Assembly: GCA_013368375.1 (NCBI GenBank) | Contig: JAACJP010000015.1 | Location: 186,001 to 250,000 of the forward strand | Length of the DNA: 64,000 nucleotides | Direction: 5' to 3' | From: Tricholomella constricta | Lineage: Eukaryota > Basidiomycota > Agaricomycetes > Agaricales > Lyophyllaceae | Shown here: one piece after another, positions 51,809 through 61,207 of the stretch | Layout of the letters: each line of letters begins with the position of its first letter | Position numbering within the stretch: the stretch's first letter is position 1 | Translations under genes and position numbers: made by a program | The notes under the pieces: model-generated | Database searches by the model: none | What the model saw: the letters and a program-made list of their open reading frames with translations, nothing else | Told to the model about the DNA's origin: nothing

Positions 51809-54800
51809 CTAGAATGCAATTTCGTGACTGTGGTGATCAATGTACTTGTTAATGTAGAATGCTGAGAAAGCATTGAGAGTGTCGGAGAATGTAAGACTTC
51901 GCGGGATTCGCTCACGTCCTGCTCGGCCCATTAAATGAGCCCCGCGAAGTATACTATCTAAGTGGATGACCGACATAATGCGATTCCCTGTCAGGTCAAA
52001 GTCCGGCTCAACCATCCACATGCCAGTGTCAGGGCATGGATCTTCTCCAATGGCAGAGAACCACGAGACGAGGGCACAAGGAAACATAACACCCTGATGG
52101 CGGATGGAGAAAAAAAGATGAACGCGCGCGGCATGCATGCCTCGAAAACCAGGCAAATCGGGGTCATTGTTGACGAATACACAGTCCCGCCGTTCAGGAC
52201 CCCCTCTCCAAGAATCAGTCGACCTAATCCGCTCGCGGAGCATCCCTTTTGTCCCTGAAAGGTCGCTTGGGGCATAAAAAGTTGAGATGGCAGAGGGAAA
52301 AACACGGACTTTTCCTTTGTATCGAGGGCATACATCAAGGGGGATATCATCCACAAGGACGTCGAGTTCAGGATGGGTTTGCTCATACAGGAAGCGGGAC
52401 ACGAGAGCTGGAAGTTGGGGAAGATTGAGGTGTCGACTGAGTGCCGAAAGCTCACGAGGGAGGCCAGAGACTAGGAATGCACTTGAGTGAAGATACAAGA
52501 ACAAAAAGATGATCACGCACCAGCTTTGGAGGCTAGTTTGACCTCCGCTAAGACATGTCCGTCCACTGCCCCTCCGTCGTCATCCTCGGTGTCTCTGGCT
52601 CCGGCTCTCTGCGTCATGGCATCATCAACCACCACATCAGGTGGCCCAAAGAGTGAACCGGCCAGCATTCCGAGTGATTGAAAATTGACATGCGCTGCCG
52701 CAAGCTTGTCTTGGCGCTGGTTGATGACGAGCATCTGCCCGAGTGCCGTCTCCCGATCCCGATTAGTGCGTCGATAGGGTTTCTTCACAGCCTTGATGTG
52801 CTTGGATTCAGTGATCGATGAACAGAGTCCGTTTGGTGCTCCGAACTCCCGGATTAAAGTGGTGTAGTGAACCATCGAGTGTTGGCGGGGCAGAGAAAAG
52901 CCATCGGGTCGGACTCCCTCCTGCTCAAAAATTGTTCGCTCCTGGTGGAAGAGTTCGACAAGTTCATCCAGCTTCTGCAAGTCGTTCTCGTCAAGGACTT
53001 CGCGTCGGACCAGATAGCAGAATTCTGTGAATGTGCTCAAAGCACGGACCATTTGTGAAGGGACGTGTCCCGCAATTGCAGGCAGATAGACCTAAATTTA
53101 CTCTCCTTCAATACCTTCGAATGTTGTAATAAGGATGATAAATACCTTCATGAGCGCTTTCGAGTCGTCACCCGTCCATTGTTTAAACCCGCGGCCCTCT
53201 GGAAAGCGTCGAACACCAGGAAATGGCGGAGCGGCTGCGATTCTTAAAAAGACGTCAATTCTATGTCAAACATCAAACAAAGGTGCCCACCTGCGATCAA
53301 TGTCAGCTAGAATCTTCTTCGCTTCCGCTGCAGTGTGTGCAAGTTTGATGTAGTCTTCGACCCACGTTACAAGATGGTCTTTAAATATGCCTTTGATGAT
53401 TTGATGGAGGAGGTCGAGAGCGATGAGCTCGTGAATGTCAGCAAAGGGAAAGGAGTGCGTGAACGGCTGCAGGACATACATGGTTCAGTTTATCTAGAAA
53501 AGCTCTGAAAAGATATCTTACCAGGAGATCGGAAACTATTCCATATTGCTCCCATAGCGTCTTCACATCGAGCGCAGCTATCACTGCAAGGGTAAGCTCA
53601 TGTGACCGTCGACCACCCTTACCGTCAAGGTTGTTGGACGGGGCTGTGCATCTACAAGCATAACGTCAATGAAATTCAAGGATAATGACAAGCCATGACT
53701 TATACCGTGGACACCAGCCCTGCACAATGCAGGCAAGAAGAGCCTGTTCGGGATAATCAGCAATGTACGGGCCCAGCCCATAGATGGTGTTCCGATAGTA
53801 GCCATCGCCGTAACGCACAAGCTCAGGTTTCTCCATATATGGACGTAACGACCTGAAAATCTCGATGAGAGAAGCATGGAAGAGACTGCGTCGAAATTTG
53901 CGAAATTCGACGGAGTCTTGGTGCTCGCGGTCGGCTGTAAAAAATGATTCTCAGTAAGATCATATTGTAAATGAAGGGTACTAATAAAATACTTTTCGGT
54001 ATTGCCAGAAAGCCAATAAGTGTCAGAGCATTTCTATGTGCCCGTCGGACATTGTTATGGACTAGGCCATTGGACATGTAGAGGGGGTAGTATTCATTGT
54101 GCCCCGTGGCTACCGAAACTGTGGTCTTGTCACTACCTAATATAATGGGACAAAACGTTGCGTCATGATTGTCCGGGTCCTGGGCCAGCTTATCCTATTT
54201 CTTCTCTCGTAAATATATATCTGATTATGATGACATTGACTTACCGCATGACGCCATGCCCAATCACTCGACATGAGATTTTGGTAGCGCCGTGTTCCGT
54301 CCTTATCAAAGACCTTCTTCGGAGCATGGTCCATCTCGTCAACAAAGTCCGGATTCCCCAGCTGCTCGTGTAAAACTTCAAGAGGGTCGCGAAAATATAC
54401 CGGATAAGCCTTTGCCTTCCATGGCACTGGCTCGCCTTCTCCAAGGTCACCAGAATACTGTACAGTAAACGAGGACCATCGCACTCCACCGAGCTCGATA
54501 CTGTCTATGGTTTCATTCATATCCTCGGCACTTGCAAATGGAGGATCCTGTCCAGTGATAGCAGCCCAGCACTGGAAAAGCTCGTCGAGTGCTCCCTGGC
54601 TCATCCCGCTACGTGTGTAGAGAAGTTGTGACAGTTTGAATGCGGCTCTGCTCGTAAAAGGTGTAAAGTCATCTGGATCATGTGGTGCAGCGGCTGGAGG
54701 TGGCTGATTCGGCATTAGAAGTGCCCCATTTGAATTGCGAGGGCAGCCTGGAGACATGTGGGTAAGCAGAAGGTCATCGAGTCTGTAACCAATTGAATTA

Positions 54801-55096
54801 TTACCATTAAGAAAGGGGTGAGTATATACTGTCTCCTCTCTTTGAGATGTTGCGCCATCTGTCCTTACTGCTGGCCGAGTGGAACGACGAGGAGAAGCAA
54901 ATTCAGAGTGAGATTCATCGAAAGGGGGCGGTGAAGGTGTTTGAGGGTGAGCTGAAGGAAACCGAAGTTGTCGCAGGTGCTCATTTTGACGGTGAATCCT
55001 GCGGTGGTTACTGAGGCCGGCACGCGAGCTGAAGCACTGGCGACATGTGGGGCAAAGGATGTTCTTCGGTTTGAATGACTTTGGAACGCGGGCCAT
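51809..55096 (-). CDS. Plavaka transposase with N-terminal C2H2 zinc finger
   Basis: Multi-exon; the start chosen is MARVPKSFKPKNILCPTCRQ at 55096. Residues 15-35 form a classical C2H2 finger (C15, C18, H31, H35). Downstream exons give AYPVYFRDPLEVLHEQLGNP, LGSDKTTVSVATGHNEYYPL, RRAHRNALTLIGFLAIPK, IYGLGPYIADYPEQALLACI, FPFADIHELIALDLLHQIIK, FPEGRGFKQWTGDDSKALMK, LPRQHSMVHYTTLIREFGAP and NGLCSSITESKHIKAVKKPY. The last exon runs 52516-51809 and ends NKYIDHHSHEIAF. These are hallmarks of the Plavaka family, related to CACTA/EnSpm transposases. No stop or frameshift was found in the exons checked. Confidence 0.88.
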
Positions 55097-55239
55097 GGCG
55101 AGTGGAGTGATTCGGGATAAGAAATGGCGTAGTTCCGGTGGCTGCAATTCGAAATTTGAAAATTGAGCCCAAGTCGAACACAACAAACACACCTTGACAA
55201 CCAACGGCGACAGCCCCCCATCTCTATTTTTGCTCATCG
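55097..55239. promoter_or_regulatory. 143-bp bidirectional promoter of Plavaka A
   Basis: Only 143 bases separate the transposase start (55096, minus) from the accessory gene start (55240, plus). Both genes must share this promoter. No clear TATA box was seen. Confidence 0.55.
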
Positions 55240-57712
55240 ATGCCTCCTCGCAAGAAAGTCCACACTCCTGATACGGACTCTTCTGTCCCTACGATTGCTC
55301 CGATGCTGGTCATCAAAACACGTTCGAAAAACAAAAATGTTCGCCCAGGAGTTGCAGCAGGGGTTGCTCCAGGAAAACGTCGCTCTGCACAAGAAATGAA
55401 ATCAGCACGCGAGCAAGAAGCCCAGGAAAGGATGGAAGAGGACAAACAGCAAAGAGACCTGATTCAAAATGTTGCAGACATCGAGGACCACATGTATAAA
55501 GAAGACGAGGGGCGAAAGCGAGCTGCCCGTGCAGGTCCGCCGACGAGAAAAAAGGCCAGAAAAAATTCTACGGAGAGAAAAGGTCAAGGTAAGCACTGTG
55601 GAACCACTGTCCAACGATTGCTCTTACCAATATTCAGATACCCTTATGGCGGCTCGCGCTACAAATACACCAGAAGGTAAGAAACACAAAAAGCAAGGTT
55701 CATAAATGAGCAACAAATATATACTCACTATCACTTCAGTGGTAGGTCAACAATTTGACGAGGCCGATAGCAACCGAGTGACCGACAACACTTCAAATTA
55801 CACCTTCAACAAATGTTGGAGCCTTAAGTTTTTTTCTAAGCTGTTTGATAATTACTTACCACCATCCGTTTAGCTGGCCATGATACTGATGTTGCTGGTG
55901 CTTCAAGGCGTAGTAAGCAGTTGCGCGAGGTGACACCTGAATCAGAATGTGAGGAAGGTAAGTGATAGACCAATTTGTCCAATTGAATGAAAGGCTAACT
56001 TTCCATGGAAAGACGTACCAGATATGGACAATGAAGCCGCAGATAATATCAAGGACAAGGAATATGAAGAGAGCGAGGATGAAGACGACGATGAACAGGT
56101 GGACTACACAGTTGAGCGCGGGAAGAAGAAGCAGCCCAAAACCAAATTGGGACGTGCTGATATCACCGCCGTGCGGGAAACCATTCCTGCACTGGGCACA
56201 CCCGCCATTGGAAACAAGCGTAAGATCAGCACCTTGGACACACTCAGGTATGTACTTACAGTGTTATGTGTTCATTCATGCCTCCGCTCACAATTTCTGG
56301 ACAGTGAGAAGACAAAAAAGACAAAACCTGCAATTCCGTCTGGACTCTTGCACGCGAAGTACTGGAGTGCCGCCACTCCATCGAAGTCATCTCTATCCTT
56401 GCAAAGCGCTGTCAGCAACGAGTCCAGTGTTCAGTATGGCGGTATACTCAATGACGGGGTAGACGATGAACTTGAACGGCCAGTCAAACAGATGGCTGTG
56501 CCAGCGCGAAGTGGGGCTGCTTTTCCGGTACAGAATCATCTACAATTCATATAACCTCTGACTTCGACTCGTTTACAGCCAATGGTCAAGATAGAGCGGT
56601 TGAACACTACTTCAACCATCACCAAGAAGGCACAGCGTGGAGGCGCAGAAAAATGGACCCTCAAGCATCTGCCTTCAGGGACCGAAGCTGCCTTCAGTGC
56701 CCTCGTCGTTCCTTTGGCTCGCAAAAAGGTCGGTAGCCGTGAAGGAGATCCCTGGGAGACCCTTGCCGTGGAGGATGTGCGATACATCGTGGATACTGTC
56801 TTTGGAGTAGGCGAGCACGAGGTAGAGGATGACGATGTCTGGTGTGGCTTAGTGCGTGTCGCTTTTTGTTTACCCTACTCTGCTCTCAGTTATCTTTTCT
56901 CTAGGTCAGCTATCGGCTCAATAATTGGCGTCACGTCTTCGGCTCAACTGCTGCAAAGGTTGTCGAACAGTACATCAAAGGCAATCCGGACCATTTTCCT
57001 GACGAGGACACTATCCAAGACACCGTGTTGTACATGCTTGAGGCGCCGGAAGGGGAGAAAACAAAGCCGTTTCACTGGAAGGTATGGGACCAAGACGAGG
57101 ATAGAGGGGTCCGTAAAAAGGTAAGTAGTATTCTCACTACTTCGTTCACATGTTTAACAACCCTTTTCTTTCTGTCAAAGGGTCTGTTCCAGTCATCACT
57201 TATCCTTTGCACCCTCGCGCTCGCACACTATCAAGAGATCGACGAGTATCCAGAAATAGCAGATGATAAACCATCGGCAGCTTTGATTTTGGCCATTCAG
57301 GCGGTGAGCTTTCACATGAGCTACTCTATTTGATCTAATAACTAACACTGTTACCTATCTCAAGGTTGAACATGCACTCGGAGGTTGGAAAAGCGGTACA
57401 CTCATCAAGCTGGAACCGTTTTCTGGTGCAAAATATGGCGACAGCTTCGAACGCGGCGCTCCTTCAAGCTCCAAGAGCAAATCGAAGGCAAAATTCAACA
57501 ATCGGGCGACACAGTACCTGCCGACCATCAAGAATTTCGACGACAGAAAATGGGAAGACATTTTCTCGACTGTAACAGAATTCCTCGACAATCAGGCCTC
57601 GAAGAAGAAGAAAGGAAAGGTTGCTGAGCGCAAGCGCGCTGCATCGTCTGATGGTGATATAGATGGTTTCGAGGTTCCCGAAGAATATGTACTCGAGTCT
57701 GATGAGGATTGA
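55240..57712 (+). CDS. Plavaka accessory protein, unknown function
   Basis: About nine exons read in frame from MPPRKKVHTPDTDSSVPTIA to a TGA at 57710-57712. The N-terminal part is charged and disordered (basic runs such as RKKARKNSTERKGQ, acidic YEESEDEDDDEQVDY). The C-terminal half looks folded: KWTLKHLPSGTEAAFSALVV, WETLAVEDVRYIVDTVFGVG, YRLNNWRHVFGSTAAKVVEQ, FHWKVWDQDEDRGVRKKGLF, LALAHYQEIDEYPEIADDKP, VEHALGGWKSGTLIKLEPFS. It ends in a K-rich then acidic tail (PEEYVLESDED). No TET/JBP or other enzyme motif was found. It lies inside the TIRs and is divergent from the transposase, so it belongs to the transposon. Confidence 0.7.
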
Positions 57713-58019
57713 GGGTATGAGTTTTAATGGCGGGGTAGTCGAGTCAATTCTAATCGAGCATTTTCATTGATTCATATCACATTGCAAAGATGTTCATTGA
57801 GACGGACATAAAGATCACGACCATCTTTAAAAGATGATTCATGTCTCTCAAAGATTTGTGACGCTGCGTTACAAAGACGAGGCAGCTTTTCCATCTTCTG
57901 CAGCTTCGGTATCTTTGACATCTTTCCAAAGACACCAAAGCGGTCCAAAGACGGACCTGTCGAAATGCTGATGAAGCCGATACCGTTTTGCTGATCAGTG
58001 GCTTATGGCGCAAAATGCA

Positions 58020-58314
58020 AAATCCGCCAAATTGGCACCTCCTGCACCCCCATCACCCATCGGCCTCGGAAGTGACGCAAACTGGTAAGTCCTCCCTCAT
58101 TACCTAATTAATAACCACAGACTGACGACGCCACCTTCGCAGCCGCCAAACTCCCATGTGCTGCAGCAGCAACAATTACAGTAAGTCCGACTGCACTAAG
58201 TTGGCTTTGTGTAGGACTGGAAGGCTGGTGATCTGACTTTTTGTTCCTTTGTTCTTTTTCCTTCTAGATGGCCTCGTCGTCATTGGCTGCACCCCCATCA
58301 ACGTCAGCCTGTAG
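58020..58314 (+). pseudogene. Class I hydrophobin, 3' remnant
   Basis: Exons to 58084, 58143-58180 and 58268-58314 (GT-AG introns) give GLGSDAN, CRQTPMCCSSNNYN, then GLVVIGCTPINVSL and stop. This is the last cysteine pattern of class I hydrophobins (CC...C near the C terminus). Upstream, TSCTPIT appears but in a different frame, as if two bases were lost near 58058. The 5' part is missing because Plavaka A ends at 57973. Intact hydrophobins coat aerial structures. Confidence 0.75.
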
Positions 58315-58789
58315 ATGTACGTCTACATGAATCTCAGCATGCTGTCGATGAAGAACCCAGGGATTGGAAACGTCGGGCACCTGCCATATATAGCGATCAG
58401 AGGTCTACACAGCATCCTTACCACACTCCTCCATAGTATACATAGACTGTCCTCAACCAAACCATTCGTTTATGAACCGGACGCATTTCTTGCGTGAAAA
58501 CGATAACAATTTTGGATACACTCAAGTGGGGGGAAATCTCCCTCATTCTGAAGAACAGCATATCCAATTCACTAAACGACCTTGCAACACACGAAGCACA
58601 CACTCTCTTTGTTTAAATACCAGGGTGGAAGACCGGAGGGGGGGACCACACAATGAGGGACGAAGCACTCAGAAGCCGAGCGCAGCGAGGGTCAACGGCC
58701 ACGTTCCTTCCTTGACGAGGAACTGCTGTGCGTCGAGCATCCTATAAATTGGTAGCAGCGAGGAGGTGGGGGGAACACAGCAGTCAGCA

Positions 58790-59489
58790 TCACACAGGAA
58801 GAAATGAATCAAGCACGGCGTACAGGGTGTGTACATAGTATATGGAGTTAGGGAGGGTCGTGTTGAGCTGGGTGGACGCAGCTGAGACGGGTTGGTCAAG
58901 GCGGGCGATGATGGACGTGATCGAGGGGACAACGGCGGGGGTCAGGCCCGACACTCCTGTGGCCACAAGCCTGGAAGCAGCAAGGCCCGGTGAGTCAGTG
59001 TTCTACCCAAACCTGGAAAGGGTAGGGAAAAAAAGGACGGGTAGGGACGGGGTACTGACTGCATGATGTCGCCGTAGACAACGCTGATCTCGTCGTTGGT
59101 GGGGAACCTGGTGGTGGAGCCTTTGCTGACCCTGATGTCGGAAAGCGCGCTTTGGGCGTTTTCGAACGCGGTGACGAGCTGATCGACCTCGGCGCCGATG
59201 GTGCTGTCTGTGGCAGTGTGGCTCGCCTGTAACCTCACTGCATCGGGACGAATAAAAAGGTAACAAGGATGATATGAGGGATGAGGATGGTCTACTGTGT
59301 GGCTGGTGCTGGAAGGAGCTTACGGATATTAGGAATGTTGATGTGGACCTGCATGTCGAGCTCGCTGACGACGTTGTGGATATCGACATTGGAGTTGGGG
59401 TTTGGTAATAATGCCTGCCGCGCCTGGAGGGGGTTGGCGAGGGCGCCTGCAACGGCGGCGAGGACAGCAAGTGCGCGGAAGGCAATCAT
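58790..59489 (-). CDS. HsbA-family hydrophobic surface-binding protein, copy 2
   Basis: Three exons of 166, 178 and 181 nt (59489-59324, 59237-59060, 58970-58790), giving 174 residues with the same signal peptide as copy 1. The mature protein differs at roughly a tenth or more of its positions. For example it has DIRVSKGSTTRFPTNDEISV against copy 1 NTGVSKGSTTKMPTNDDISI, and a tail QLNTTLPNSIYYVHTLYAVL. Both copies remain open despite the changes, which suggests both are kept. The laccase copies, in contrast, are almost identical. Confidence 0.85.
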
Positions 59490-61207
59490 ACTATGCAGAG
59501 AGGCTCTCTTGAGTAGACAAGGCAAAAGGAGGCGACAAAGTCGAAGTTTCCGGGAACAGCAAAACAGCCTTCTAAAGGACGCTCTGGGAGGCTTGAGAAA
59601 ATTCTGCAGCGGTGCCACGGCAGGCTACGTAGTACGCTGGGAGCAACATTCCGGAATACAAAGGCTGGGAGGCCCAATCATACTTCATGCGATTGAAGAA
59701 AGGAGGCAAGAAAATGCGTGGATCGGGGTATTTTGAAGCCAAGATGTTCGCCTAGAGAACACGGCACATCTGCAGCCTTGTGCTAGACACTCCCATACCC
59801 ATGGCGCTGTACCCGTAAACGTCGTGGAACTTTCCTGTTGTATTCGCAAAGTGAGATAGATGAGAGGTGAACGACTTGTCCAAGTTCGAATTTAACCTCC
59901 GCTCTATTGAAATCTTTCCTTTCCAGTGTGAGCTTTGTCCCTCACGCGACTCGTGCCAGCGTCGTAAACAACAAATCGGCGTCGCGTCGTGCGTTCATGT
60001 GCGCTCCGGACCTAAATCAACTACTGATCGCCGACGCCCATATCCCATTTCAAGGTCGCCCGCGCATCCTCACGCGGTGCCGGTACCGGCAACTTCTCTG
60101 TTTTAACGGACCTGCGTACAGTATTTTTGTGTACCTGACAGCCGTGCGCTCATGTGCAGAGATCAAGATTCAACTGCTTGCGGAACCGAGGTCGACGCCC
60201 AGGTCTAATCGTCCCTGCATCTTCACCCGGTACCGATAACTTTTTTTTGTCAACGGACCTGCGTACGGCTATATGTATAATTCTGACCGTCGTGCGCGTT
60301 CTCAAAACACGACAAATCGGCGGCGCGTCGTGCGTTCTAAACCATGTGCGCACCGGATAGAGATTGGCAGCTCGTGAAACCCTATTACTAAGTACCTCCA
60401 GGTGCCTCCGGAAGGAGACAGATCATCATTGTCTTTGATTTCTATTTTCCGTTCTCTCAGCTTGACTGCACGGTTCTAAGTTTGCGGTGCCGAGACTTGG
60501 GCTCTCTCAATATCGATTCTGATAGGCTGGTACAAACCAAACACGACGAATTACAAACTGTATATTTCCTCCATTCAGCATGAAATTTGCCGACAAAAGA
60601 TGCGCCATGGTTGTCGTTGCAAACCTTCCCACTCTCGACATAGGCGCTCAAGCTCCTTGGCTCCAAAACTACTCCTGATAACTCGCGAAATATAATCTTC
60701 ACAACCACAGTGAAAGACTAGCGAAATTCAGACTACTAGTATGGCCGGTAACCCGACTGTTGCTGCAGAGCGCAATCAATATTCTCATGCCAGAAAGTGA
60801 GATATCGATCCAATTGTTATTCTACTAAATGGACGGAAGTCGGGTAAGAGTTCGGCGGTACCGCGTGGCCCAGTTTGCCGTGCTAGCGCAATGGGTACTG
60901 AATTTGGTTGGGAATGCTTGTACGCCAAAACCTGCGGTCATGCACCCTGTCGTATTCATTTACATGCAATGTCGGCTTCTTCATAGGCTCGGGCCTCCTT
61001 ACCACTTGGATCTCTGTGACTTTCATGAAATATTGCCTCTGCAACTGCGACTATTCGTTCCTTGGCAGCCGGCGATCGTCGTGGACACAAGGCTCGCCGT
61101 GGAAAATGCCTCCCGGTAAATTTGTTGGCTTTTTCTGGAAGTTGAAAGCGAGTCCTTTAAAAGCTCAGAAGGATGAGGCTTATTTCCTCACTCCCCCTCA
61201 GTCCAAG
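59490..61207. promoter_or_regulatory. Shared upstream region of HsbA copy 2 and laccase copy 2
   Basis: Counterpart of 5301-6996 with many substitutions and small indels, including changed spacing inside the degenerate repeat modules (59980-60360). No gene was called. The difference from copy 1 falls sharply near 61170. Confidence 0.5.

Larger units (their letters stand above)
51584..57973 (-). mobile_element. Plavaka (CACTA-like) transposon A, complete-looking
   Basis: The 6390-bp element begins CATCAGCATTTCG and ends with its exact inverse CGAAATGCTGATG (13-bp perfect TIR). AA occurs on both sides (51582-51583 and 57974-57975) as the 2-bp target duplication. Subterminal regions at both ends hold many ATCTTTGA/TCAAAGAT words. 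It carries an apparently intact transposase (51809-55096, minus) and a divergent accessory gene (55240-57712, plus). This is the probable autonomous source for the 789-bp derivative at 10988-11776. Confidence 0.92.

Noticed and set aside
55240..57712. TET/JBP-type dioxygenase in the transposon
   Set aside because: Such genes are known to travel with KDZ-class transposons in mushrooms, so I looked for HxD...H/R motifs in the accessory protein and the KDZ companion. None were seen.
51582..57975. 8-bp target duplication typical of some KDZ/Zisupton elements
   Set aside because: Flanks of Plavaka A match only at AA. The CATCAG termini and the two other elements support a 2-bp duplication instead.
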